Shown: one piece after another, positions 34,160 to 42,789 of the stretch
How the letters are laid out: each line of letters begins with the position of its first letter
How positions within the stretch are numbered: the first letter of the stretch is position 1
NCBI GenBank assembly: GCA_945919075.1
Contig: CAMEIX010000001.1
Span: 62,001-126,000 of the forward strand
Length of the DNA stretch: 64,000 bases
From: an uncultured Lachnospiraceae bacterium
Lineage (GTDB): Bacteria > Bacillota > Clostridia > Lachnospirales > Lachnospiraceae
Reading direction: 5' to 3'
The notes under the pieces: generated by a model
What the model was told of the DNA's origin: nothing
Database searches by the model: none
What the model saw: only the letters and a program-made list of their open reading frames with translations
Made by a program: the position numbers and the translations under genes

Positions 34160-37057
34160 TTAGTCACCATAGGTAGCACCTTCCACATCGGTTGCACCAC
34201 CGGTAACAATTTCTTCCTTCTCTTCCAAATTGAAATAATATTTAAATACATCCTTGCTGGTCTGGGCCGCAAAACTGGAGGAATATCCAAAAGCAATTCT
34301 GGTTGCCACTGCAATCTGCGGGTTGTCGTAGGGTGCATATCCTACAAATAAAGCGTGGTTTGCTCTTGTGGTACTTTCCTGAGCAGTTCCGGTCTTTCCT
34401 GCTATGGCCATATCCAAATCCGCATAATAAGACATATTCTGTACCACTTTACGCATACCGGAATGAATGGCAACCCAGTATTCCTGCGGCATATCAATCA
34501 CATTTCGGATATCCGGTTCCTTTTCCATAATGACTGCCCCGTCCGAGTTTGTAATTTTATCAATCAGTGTCAGATTATAACAGGTTCCATTATTTGCAAC
34601 GGTGGTCACATACCGGGCAAGTCCAACTGTCGTATAGTTATTGCTGCCCTGCCCTATGGCAGACTGAATCGGGTACTCAGTGGATACATCCGGTGCATAT
34701 TCTGTGATTTCCACTCCCGATTTTTCGGTAAGCCCATACATATCCGCATATTTTGCCAGGGTATCCAGACCTGTCTGGGCATCGTACACGCCATCCACAA
34801 GGCTCATGTTGTAACCTAACTGATAAAAGAAATAGTTACAGGAATTTTCTATCGCACCGGTAACATTTAAGGAACCGTGATGTCCGGGATATATCCAGCA
34901 TTTCGGTGGAGGCGTTACTGTGGTAAAACTGCCCGTACAGGTAAAACTGGTTTTGGTGTTAACATACCCTTCCATCAGTCCGGCAGTCGCCGAAACCATT
35001 TTAAAGGTAGAGCCCGGTGCCGACTTGTACATAGTCGCATAATTTAAGAGCGGACTGCTCTTATCTGCCTGTATCTGTGCATAATACTCTGCATCAATGG
35101 AATTTGCCATTTTATTATTGTCATAGCTGGGATAAGACACTAAGGCCAGCACATCACCCGTATTTACATCTGTAACCACTATAGAGCCGCAACAGGGATC
35201 CAACGCAAGTTGTGCAGGTGTAACATCCAGATTGGCAATGCGGTTTTTCATAAAATCGTATGCTGACATCTTGTTAGCGTAAAGTTTTGTTTCATCCTCT
35301 TCCGGTATCTCAATCTTGCCTTGTTCACAAAGTATCATGCAGACATGTCTACCGTTAATCACATCATTCTTTAACATATAACGGAAGAACTTTTTCTGAA
35401 AATCGACGGAATTATCCAGAATTTCAAAAATTCCCTTTACGAGACTGTCATATATTTCTTCCGAATCTGCATATTGGCTGTTCAAATCCAGTTTTGTAAC
35501 ATCAATCCAGCCACTTGCTATTGCATAATGCAAATATTCATTCAGACTTATGGTTTCATCATTTTTCCATGCAAGATAAGTAGAACTGTTTGTATCAACC
35601 TTCTGCATGTCAATAATGCCTCTCTGCTCCAGATAACTTACAATATTGCTTTCATAAACCTGATATTCTTTGGAGAGTTTGTTATATACCGTCTTTTTAT
35701 TATAGAGCTCATCATTCAGTTTTTCATAAGCTCCTGCTTTATAATCCAGATACTTCTGATAAACCAGTTTTTCCTGTTCACCGGCACTTTCCTCTGCCAT
35801 GTGATCGATCTGGATGACACTATTATTGAATAATGCAAAATAAACATCATAAATCGGGATATATAATTCCTTGCTGGAATTGCTTTTCCCTGTATATTCC
35901 TTGGTATTCCGAAGCTTGTTTAATATGACGCCGGCTATTTTCTGCTCCAGAATATTATAGCAGGCAATCTGCAAATCCTTATCAATGGTGAGATAAACAT
36001 TGTCACCTGCAACAGGCATTCGCGATTCTTCTTCATCGATCTGCATCACTTTACCGGTATTGTTTACATAGACGGTTTCATAACCTTTTCTTCCCTGTAA
36101 AGTGGTTTCCATATAGGCTTCAATACCGGTTCTTCCTACAATATCATTTAAGTTATAACGGTTACCGTCACCACCCTCTTCCAAGTCCTTAGCGTTGAGG
36201 CTTTCCAGTTCATCCGAAGAAATTTTTCCGGTATAGCCGATAATCTGCGAAAAATAAACACTGTCCACATAACGTCTGACCGGATCCTCTTCAATCGTAA
36301 CCCCATCCAGCTCGTCCATGTTTTCCATAATGACAGCCCGGGTTTCTTCACTGATATCCTTTGCAACGGTAGTGCCGATATATTTGGAGAAGGAAGTAAA
36401 ACTCATGGCGTACCGAATCGTAACCATTTTCAGGAAATCATCCTTGGAATATCCTTTTCCGGGAATGAAATCGCTCTTGGAATCCTCCGGATCTTCCCTT
36501 TCTCCGATGCTGTAGCGTTTTCCAAGATATTCCATTATTTCGTCAGGTGTAGCAGTCTGTTGTTCCAGTTTCAAATCACTGACTAAAGGCTCTCCATAAA
36601 CATCCGCCAGAAAACGCAGCCTTTTCGTATCACTGGTTGCTGTAAACACATAATCGCCATCCTCATTTAATGCAATTCCAAAATCGGTTATGACGTGGTC
36701 ACCGTTTTTTTCTACCAGCTTAATTAATTTATAGATATTGGCATTCAGCAGTTTATTTTTATTGTTCCCTGTTTCGTATACATCTTCTATTTTCACGGAA
36801 TAAGCCAGTTCATTATAAGCTAACAGATTCCCGTTTTTATCGTATATATTGCCTCTTATGGAGGATATTTCCCTTGTTTTCTTGCTTTCCAGCATGAAAT
36901 CATTTAAGAACTCCTCTCCCCTGACAATCTGTAAATTAAAAAGACGGGAAATCAGAACACCGCCAAGCATGATAGTTACAATAAACAGGATGGTAAGACG
37001 GCTGGTGAGTATGACAAACAGACGCTCTTTTAATTTTTCAAACAAAATTCCTGCCAC
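34160..37057 (-). CDS. Class B penicillin-binding protein 2 with a large insertion
   Basis: Peptidoglycan transpeptidase for cell elongation, partner of RodA. It has a short cytoplasmic tail, a membrane anchor at about 20-40, a dimerisation domain (IRGNIYDKNGNLLAYN near 67), and transpeptidase motifs STFK (683-686), SCN (739-741) and KTG (888-890). At 965 aa it is roughly 250-350 residues longer than ordinary PBP2. The extra sequence is a mostly charged, helix-rich insert at about residues 375-620 between TIDKDLQ and GSIVVTDVNTGDVLALV. It has no motif I recognise. Reading frame and composition are continuous, so this is not an assembly fusion. It overlaps mreD by 20 bases. Confidence 0.92.
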   Translation of the reverse strand: MAGILFEKLKERLFVILTSRLTILFIVTIMLGGVLISRLFNLQIVRGEEFLNDFMLESKKTREISSIRGNIYDKNGNLLAYNELAYSVKIEDVYETGNNKNKLLNANIYKLIKLVEKNGDHVITDFGIALNEDGDYVFTATSDTKRLRFLADVYGEPLVSDLKLEQQTATPDEIMEYLGKRYSIGEREDPEDSKSDFIPGKGYSKDDFLKMVTIRYAMSFTSFSKYIGTTVAKDISEETRAVIMENMDELDGVTIEEDPVRRYVDSVYFSQIIGYTGKISSDELESLNAKDLEEGGDGNRYNLNDIVGRTGIEAYMETTLQGRKGYETVYVNNTGKVMQIDEEESRMPVAGDNVYLTIDKDLQIACYNILEQKIAGVILNKLRNTKEYTGKSNSSKELYIPIYDVYFALFNNSVIQIDHMAEESAGEQEKLVYQKYLDYKAGAYEKLNDELYNKKTVYNKLSKEYQVYESNIVSYLEQRGIIDMQKVDTNSSTYLAWKNDETISLNEYLHYAIASGWIDVTKLDLNSQYADSEEIYDSLVKGIFEILDNSVDFQKKFFRYMLKNDVINGRHVCMILCEQGKIEIPEEDETKLYANKMSAYDFMKNRIANLDVTPAQLALDPCCGSIVVTDVNTGDVLALVSYPSYDNNKMANSIDAEYYAQIQADKSSPLLNYATMYKSAPGSTFKMVSATAGLMEGYVNTKTSFTCTGSFTTVTPPPKCWIYPGHHGSLNVTGAIENSCNYFFYQLGYNMSLVDGVYDAQTGLDTLAKYADMYGLTEKSGVEITEYAPDVSTEYPIQSAIGQGSNNYTTVGLARYVTTVANNGTCYNLTLIDKITNSDGAVIMEKEPDIRNVIDMPQEYWVAIHSGMRKVVQNMSYYADLDMAIAGKTGTAQESTTRANHALFVGYAPYDNPQIAVATRIAFGYSSSFAAQTSKDVFKYYFNLEEKEEIVTGGATDVEGATYGD

Positions 37058-37556
37058 CTCTTTTTTCTTTCTTTTTGATCCCTACATCAGCAAGCAGAAT
37101 GAGGGGATACAAGCCGATTGTTGCTACAGTGGTATAAATGACCTCCGGAATGATGATCTGGGAAAAATAATAAGGAAAATTCAATTTTCCGCGGAGCATA
37201 AACTGAAAAACATAACAGGTAACACAATATGTAAAATCGCTTAGGATGATTAAAATCATCGGCAATTTGATATCATCCGGATAAAATCCTCCTGAAAATT
37301 TTCCGTTTAAATATCCGATATACATTAGAATAAGTGCATAAAACCCGATTACTTCTCCAAAGAAAATATCACAGAGCAGCCCGCAGAAAAGACCTACGAT
37401 AATTCCCCTGTCTTCTCCTTCCATAAAGCCATAGGAAGCCGTTACGATAATCATAAGATCCGGTACGATTCCGTTAAAAGAAAGGCTTTGAAAAACCGTA
37501 CTTTGTAGCAGAAAGCAAATCCATATAAAAAAAGCAGCAATCAGACCTTTTTTCAA
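37038..37556 (-). CDS. mreD: Rod shape-determining membrane protein MreD
   Basis: Integral membrane part of the elongasome, 172 aa, with about five hydrophobic segments and the family-type start LIAAFFIWICFLLQSTVFQSL. GFMEGEDRGIIVGLFCGLLCDIF near residue 47 is the most conserved stretch. Weak sequence conservation is normal for MreD; position after mreC supports the call. Confidence 0.9.
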   Translation of the reverse strand: MKKGLIAAFFIWICFLLQSTVFQSLSFNGIVPDLMIIVTASYGFMEGEDRGIIVGLFCGLLCDIFFGEVIGFYALILMYIGYLNGKFSGGFYPDDIKLPMILIILSDFTYCVTCYVFQFMLRGKLNFPYYFSQIIIPEVIYTTVATIGLYPLILLADVGIKKKEKRGGRNFV

Positions 37557-37580
37557 AGCTTGTCCTTTCTAAGTCCTGTT

Positions 37581-38450
37581 TCATTCCTCCACAGTCTGTT
37601 TTAACTGCATAATGACCAGAACTTCACTCAAATGTTCAAAATCCACGGCCGGTGTAACCGTCCCGGATTTCGTCAGTTTATTGGAATCTATGTTGATTTC
37701 ATTGATATAGCCGATTAAGATACCGGGAAGATACTTGTCGCTGATATCACTTGTTACAATCTTATCTCCGTTGGTTACTACCCCGTCGCTGTCCAAAAGC
37801 TGCGAAAAACTAATCAGATTTTTCTGCATCAGCTCCAGATCGCCGGAAACAATCAGATTATCCCCGGTAGCGAGAATTTTACCGCTGACATTGGTATTGT
37901 CATTAATAATGGATACGACTTTAGCCCAATTTGGTCCTACCGAGTAAACCCGTCCTACCAGACCACCGTCAGCCATTACATTCATGTCCACCTCTATTCC
38001 GTCATTGCTCCCTTTGTCAATGGTAAAGGAATGATACCAGTTACCGGCATCTCTTGCGATAATGCGGGCACCGGTCTTTTCATACCCGGAATACTGCTCA
38101 TCCATTTCATAGAGTGCCTGTAATTGATTCAATTCATATTTTCCCTGCTGCAGCTCAATATTCTCTGCAAGCAGATCCGCAACCTGCTTCTTTAACTCTT
38201 CATTTTCTTCTTTGAGTGCTCTGATTTCCTTTAATTCTTCCGCTCTGGTGGAAAACCAGCCTCCCACCGAACTGATTCCTTTTTGAAAAGGTACGATCAG
38301 ATATCCAACCACCGTATTTAAGGGTTTATTAAAAATATCGGTGCTGAATGTCATCAACATGGTTACGGTACACATAAGTGTCAATACAAAAAGGAGATAT
38401 TTACTGGGAATGGTAAATTTTTCTCCCTTTCTTTTTACTACCGGACTCAT
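37581..38450 (-). CDS. mreC: Rod shape-determining protein MreC
   Basis: Bitopic scaffold protein of the elongasome, 289 aa. It has one membrane segment (about 17-36), a coiled coil (about 68-105, ELKEIRALKEENEELKKQVA) and the beta-rich extracellular domain (ARIIARDAGNWYHSFTIDKG near 127; ILIGYINEI near 245). The start overlaps the mreB stop in an ATGA, so the two are translationally coupled. Confidence 0.95.
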   Translation of the reverse strand: MSPVVKRKGEKFTIPSKYLLFVLTLMCTVTMLMTFSTDIFNKPLNTVVGYLIVPFQKGISSVGGWFSTRAEELKEIRALKEENEELKKQVADLLAENIELQQGKYELNQLQALYEMDEQYSGYEKTGARIIARDAGNWYHSFTIDKGSNDGIEVDMNVMADGGLVGRVYSVGPNWAKVVSIINDNTNVSGKILATGDNLIVSGDLELMQKNLISFSQLLDSDGVVTNGDKIVTSDISDKYLPGILIGYINEINIDSNKLTKSGTVTPAVDFEHLSEVLVIMQLKQTVEE

Positions 38451-39457
38451 TTACTCATCCCTTCAATTGCATAAGCTACACTTTTATAGTTGTCGTCTTT
38501 AATAATTTTGGAAAGACCGATCACCACACTTTCTATCGGATTTTCCGATACATTCACACGAAGTCCCGTACCATTTGCCAGTTTCTCCGCCAATCGGTTT
38601 ACCTGCGAAGCTCCGCCGGTAAGATAGATACCATGTCGGTAAATATCTGCTCCCAGTTCAGGAGGAGTTCTCTCCAGAATCACCTTTACATTATCAATAA
38701 TGGTATTAAAATGTTCTTCCAGACAACTGTTGACAAGACTTGCAGGGATTTCGCGTTCCACCGGAAGTCCGGTTACAATATCACGTCCATAAACGACTGC
38801 ACATGTATCCTCTTTTTCCATCTGCTCAAGGGACATCTTAACGTTTTCCGCGGTTTTTCCGCCAATAATCAGAGAATATTCTTTGCGGACGGCATTTTTG
38901 ATGGCCTCATCAAATTTCAGTCCTCCTGCTTTTATCAGTTTGCTGAGTACAATGCCACCGAGAGACAGAATGGAAATTTCCGTTGTCTCATATCCTACAT
39001 TGACTACCAGAACACCCTGGGAATTCTTTACATCAATATCCATTCCCAGTCCGTCGGCAACGGCCTTTTCCACCACCATAATTTTCCTTGCCTTCACGTT
39101 GGCATCCCTAATTAAATCATAAAAGGCTCTCTTCTCAACCTCTGTAACATCCGTAGGAACGGCAATCAGGTAATCCGCAGGAGCAATCCTTCCCCCCATT
39201 AAATCCTTGATAAAATAACGGATGATGGTCTCCATGTTTTTAATATCCGCAATCACTCCATTGCTGAGCGGAAAGGATATTTTAATATTGGAAGGCGCTT
39301 TTTCATACATATCAAAAGCAGAATTACCATAGGCAAATAAAGTGGATTTATTTTCAATGGCAATCATATTTTTTTCAACCAATACGCTGTCATCATTTCG
39401 CGTGTAAATTTTAATATTATTGGTACCTAAATCAATACCGAATACATTGTTGATCAA
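38447..39457 (-). CDS. mreB: MreB-family actin-like protein
   Basis: Cytoskeletal ATPase guiding cell-wall synthesis. The 336 aa protein has the phosphate-1 motif FGIDLGTNNIKIY, phosphate-2 LVVNVGYETTEISILS near 149, and the adenosine site IYLTGGASQVNRLAE near 275. The usual GIVLNEPSVVA stretch is replaced by a diverged SVLVEKNMIAI, and Asp in the phosphate-2 loop reads Asn-Val-Gly; this looks like a diverged MreB/Mbl lineage. Its place before mreC supports the assignment. Confidence 0.9.
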   Translation of the reverse strand: MINNVFGIDLGTNNIKIYTRNDDSVLVEKNMIAIENKSTLFAYGNSAFDMYEKAPSNIKISFPLSNGVIADIKNMETIIRYFIKDLMGGRIAPADYLIAVPTDVTEVEKRAFYDLIRDANVKARKIMVVEKAVADGLGMDIDVKNSQGVLVVNVGYETTEISILSLGGIVLSKLIKAGGLKFDEAIKNAVRKEYSLIIGGKTAENVKMSLEQMEKEDTCAVVYGRDIVTGLPVEREIPASLVNSCLEEHFNTIIDNVKVILERTPPELGADIYRHGIYLTGGASQVNRLAEKLANGTGLRVNVSENPIESVVIGLSKIIKDDNYKSVAYAIEGMSK

Positions 39458-39472
39458 TTTTCTGACCCCTTT

Positions 39473-40162
39473 CTATAAGTATCCTGATTCTTTGAAACTG
39501 ACATAACTATTATCTCCGATAATAATATGGTCTAAAAGCGGAATATCGGAGAGTTTTCCCAGTTTTGCAATATTTTCCGTAACTTCAAAATCCTCTCTGC
39601 TGGGGCTCGGGTCCCCACTCGGATGATTATGCAAAAGCATGATATAGACCGCTTCTGCTTTCACGGCCTCTACAAATACCTCCCGGGGAGACAGGAGAGA
39701 AGCCTTGACCGTGCCTTTGGAAAGTTCCACTTCCTTTAACAAATGTCCTTTGGAATCCATACAGAGCAAAACAACGCATTCCCTGTCCCGATGCCGCAGG
39801 GATTCCATAAAATATGAGGCAACCGTATCCGGCCGGTCAAAGTTTAATGTGGCACAGGCTTTTGTCCGGGCTACCCGGTTACAGAATTCCATCACACATT
39901 TAATCTGGATTGCCTTAACCTTTCCGATTCCCTTGCATTTTAATAATTGCTCCATACTAATCTTATGAAGTCCCAAAAGCCCCTGTCTGCCGGACGATGC
40001 CATGTCCAGTATCCTTGCAGCAAGACTTTCCGCGTCCTCATCCCGGTTTCCGCAACGGATTATGATGGCAAGAAGCTCACTGTCCGTCAGGTTCTCTACC
40101 CCAAATTGTTGAAATTTTTCATAAGGACGCATTATGAAGTTTTGTTTTTCTTTTTTGTTCAT
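39473..40162 (-). CDS. radC: RadC-family JAB/MPN-domain protein
   Basis: A 229 aa protein with an N-terminal helix-hairpin-helix (LLKCKGIGKVKAIQIK near 75) and a C-terminal JAB/MPN metallo-domain, LLHNHPSGDPSPSREDFEVT near residue 175. The actual function of RadC is unsettled. It lies directly before mreB as in Bacillus and many Firmicutes. Confidence 0.93.
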   Translation of the reverse strand: MNKKEKQNFIMRPYEKFQQFGVENLTDSELLAIIIRCGNRDEDAESLAARILDMASSGRQGLLGLHKISMEQLLKCKGIGKVKAIQIKCVMEFCNRVARTKACATLNFDRPDTVASYFMESLRHRDRECVVLLCMDSKGHLLKEVELSKGTVKASLLSPREVFVEAVKAEAVYIMLLHNHPSGDPSPSREDFEVTENIAKLGKLSDIPLLDHIIIGDNSYVSFKESGYL

Positions 40163-40207
40163 ACGATCTCCTCTGCCTTCTCAAACCCGTATGAACCTTA
40201 CCATGCT

Positions 40208-40441
40208 TTATCGGATAAACCGATATACCACAAAGGCGATAATGACACCGATTACGCTTGCCAGACTAAGGCGGATCTGAAGTGCAAATGTAAGAACAAT
40301 GAATCCCAGATCCAGCGTAACCGGACTGCTTAATCCAAAATCGTTATGATAATCCAGAATCCCAAACTGTGTGGAAATGAATCCTCCGATTACATATCCG
40401 ATAAGTACAAGAATAATTAGTGTCCAGTTAATCTTTTTCAT
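40208..40441 (-). CDS. DUF4321 small membrane protein
   Basis: A 77 aa protein with two hydrophobic segments (about 7-25 and 46-72) and the family-like opening WTLIILVLIGYVIGGFIS. The role is unknown. It sits immediately before radC-mreBCD, as DUF4321 genes often do, and has a GAGGAG ribosome site. Confidence 0.8.
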   Translation of the reverse strand: MKKINWTLIILVLIGYVIGGFISTQFGILDYHNDFGLSSPVTLDLGFIVLTFALQIRLSLASVIGVIIAFVVYRFIR

Positions 40442-40527
40442 TGGCCAAGCTCCTCTTCTCTTTTGTCAGAATTTGCCTTTGCATATGGGGTTATTTTATC
40501 ATAATCTGAGCATTATGTATATAAAAA

Positions 40528-41817
40528 CTACGGAAAAAGTTTCGACAAAATCCCCTTGTCAACCAAGGACTGCAAGGACTTATAAATACCAAATTTTGCA
40601 TGCTGCCAGGTGATTCCTCCCTGAAAGTATGCCGCATAGGGTGGTTTCAACGGGCCGTCTGCAGAAAGTTCAATGGAAGACCCGGAAACAAACGCTCCCG
40701 CAGCCATAATTACTTTGGAATCATACCCGGGCATATCCCATGGTTCGGGTGTCACATGACTGTCAATGGGTGCCGCCGCCTGAATTCCCTCGCAGAATGC
40801 GCACAGACCTTCCGGCGTACCAAATTCTACTGCCTGAATGATATCATGCCGGCTCTCCGTACCATCCGGTACAACCCGAAATCCTAATCTTTCATAAAGA
40901 TTAGCGGCAAATATGGCTCCCTTTAAGGCTCCGGCCGTTACGGTAGGCGCTAAAAACAGTCCCTGATAAAAAGAACTTAATATTCCTAAGGAAGCCCCTA
41001 CTTCCTTTCCCAGTCCCGGAGAAGTCAGCCGGAAAGCAGCATTTTCCACACATTCCTTTTTTCCGCAGATATAGCCCCCAATGGGTGCCAGTCCGCCACC
41101 CGGGTTTTTAATTAAGGAGCCCACAATCATATCCGCACCCACATCACTCGGTTCCCGCATTTCCACAAATTCGCCATAGCAGTTATCTACCATACAGATG
41201 ATATCCGGTTTGATAGATTTTATAAAGGAAATCAGTTCTCCGATTCTTTCTACGGATAAAGTAGGTCTGGTCTGATAACCCTTTGAACGCTGAATGGTAA
41301 CCAGTTTTGTTTTTTCATGGATGGCCGCCCTGATATTATCATAATCAAAACCTCCATCCTCTAACAGATCCACCTGCCTATAGGTAATCCCGTATTCGCT
41401 TAAAGAACCTTTGGACGGACGGATACCGATTACTTCTTCCAGCGTGTCATAGGGTTTTCCTACCGGAGATAAAAGTTCATCACCGGGTCTTAAATTACTC
41501 ATAAGGGCAAGTGCCAGTGCATGCGTTCCGCAGGTAATCTGGGGACGTACAAGAGCCGCCTCGGTATGAAATACCGAAGCATAAACTTCTTCTAACGTAT
41601 CCCTTCCCAAATCATTATAGCCATATCCGGTGGTGCCTAATAGACAGGCCTCACTGACCTGATGCTTCTGAAGGGCCGAAAGCACCTTTAACTGGTTGTA
41701 TTCGGCAACCTCATCAATCTTTTCAAAACGTTCCTTTAATGTCTCTAAAATTTTCTCGCCAAAATCATAGACCTCATCACTGATACCAAGGTCATGATAC
41801 ATCCTTCTTAATTCCAT
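40528..41817 (-). CDS. Aluminium-resistance / methionine gamma-lyase-like PLP enzyme
   Basis: A 429 aa fold-type I PLP enzyme of the YnbB family, annotated elsewhere as aluminium resistance protein or methionine gamma-lyase-like. The PLP lysine is in GSLIKNPGGG near residue 235; ICMVDNCYGEF near 203 contains the cofactor-binding Asp. TTGYGYNDLGRDTLEEVYA near 62 is a family hallmark. The substrate is not established. It follows miaA, a neighbour seen in many Firmicutes (often with hfq between, absent here). Confidence 0.88.
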   Translation of the reverse strand: MELRRMYHDLGISDEVYDFGEKILETLKERFEKIDEVAEYNQLKVLSALQKHQVSEACLLGTTGYGYNDLGRDTLEEVYASVFHTEAALVRPQITCGTHALALALMSNLRPGDELLSPVGKPYDTLEEVIGIRPSKGSLSEYGITYRQVDLLEDGGFDYDNIRAAIHEKTKLVTIQRSKGYQTRPTLSVERIGELISFIKSIKPDIICMVDNCYGEFVEMREPSDVGADMIVGSLIKNPGGGLAPIGGYICGKKECVENAAFRLTSPGLGKEVGASLGILSSFYQGLFLAPTVTAGALKGAIFAANLYERLGFRVVPDGTESRHDIIQAVEFGTPEGLCAFCEGIQAAAPIDSHVTPEPWDMPGYDSKVIMAAGAFVSGSSIELSADGPLKPPYAAYFQGGITWQHAKFGIYKSLQSLVDKGILSKLFP

Positions 41818-41828
41818 TGTCCCATCCC

Positions 41829-42779
41829 TTATCCTATTATCTTCTTCTCCTTCATTTCAGACAACATAGCCTCTAAAATACGATGTTCATCATACCCGAA
41901 ATCCTCTTTATTAATCCATGTTACCTCTTTTTCACGCCGAAACCAGGTAAGCTGTCTTTTCGCAAAATGTCTGGTATCACGCTTTATTTTATAAACTGCT
42001 TCCTCCAGTGTGGTTTCTCCGTCAAGATATTCCAATATTTCCTTATATCCGAGTCCCTGCATGGAGACCATCTCTTTGTTGCATCCCATCTCTTGAAGTT
42101 TTTTCACTTCCGGGACAAGACCGTTTTCCATCATCTCATCCACTCTTTGGTTGATTCTTTCATACAGTTTTTCCCGAACATCATTTAGTACGAAATAGGA
42201 AAAGTTGTAAGGACTTTCCTTTTGCCTCATAACCGCATTATGTTCGGAAATTCTGTCCCCCGTCTTACTTGCAAATTCTAACGCCCGTATTACCCTTTTA
42301 ACATTGTTGGGATGAATCTCATCGGCCGCTCTTGCATCTACTTCTTTTAACATATCATGAAGATAAAGATTTCCCTTTTCCAAAGCCGTTTCTTCTAATG
42401 TTTTCCGGTAGGAATCATCTTCATCATTTTCCGCGAAATCAATATCATATAATACTGCCTGGATATAGAAGCCGGTTCCCCCTGTTAAAATGGGAATGTG
42501 ACCGTTTTGCCAGATTTCTTCCATTGCTTCCTTACACATTTTCTGAAAAACAACCACATTAAACTCATCCCAGGGATTTAAGACGTCAATCAGATAATGT
42601 TTCACTCCCTCCATCTCTTTCGGGGTGATTTTGGCACTGCCGATATCCATATATCGATAGACCTGCATGGAATCGGCAGACAGGATTTCTCCCCCAATTT
42701 CCTTTGCAAGTGCAATACTTAATTTTGTTTTTCCGACCGCAGTTGGTCCGGTCAGCACAATAAGTGGTCTTTTCTGCAT
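41829..42779 (-). CDS. miaA: tRNA dimethylallyltransferase
   Basis: Prenylates A37 of tRNAs reading UNN codons; the product is the substrate of MiaB, also in this window. The 316 aa protein has P-loop LTGPTAVGKTKL near residue 8, DSMQVYRYMDIGSAK near 35, and GGTGFYIQAVLYD near 100. The start is the ATG ten bases downstream of the mutL stop with an AAGGA site; a longer frame overlaps mutL. Confidence 0.95.
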   Translation of the reverse strand: MQKRPLIVLTGPTAVGKTKLSIALAKEIGGEILSADSMQVYRYMDIGSAKITPKEMEGVKHYLIDVLNPWDEFNVVVFQKMCKEAMEEIWQNGHIPILTGGTGFYIQAVLYDIDFAENDEDDSYRKTLEETALEKGNLYLHDMLKEVDARAADEIHPNNVKRVIRALEFASKTGDRISEHNAVMRQKESPYNFSYFVLNDVREKLYERINQRVDEMMENGLVPEVKKLQEMGCNKEMVSMQGLGYKEILEYLDGETTLEEAVYKIKRDTRHFAKRQLTWFRREKEVTWINKEDFGYDEHRILEAMLSEMKEKKIIG

Positions 42780-42789
42780 GCTTTTTCCT

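Noticed and set aside
34160-37057. Frameshift or gene fusion behind the 965-residue PBP2
   Set aside because: Frame, composition and codon use are continuous, and the dimerisation and transpeptidase domains are both complete on either side of the insert.
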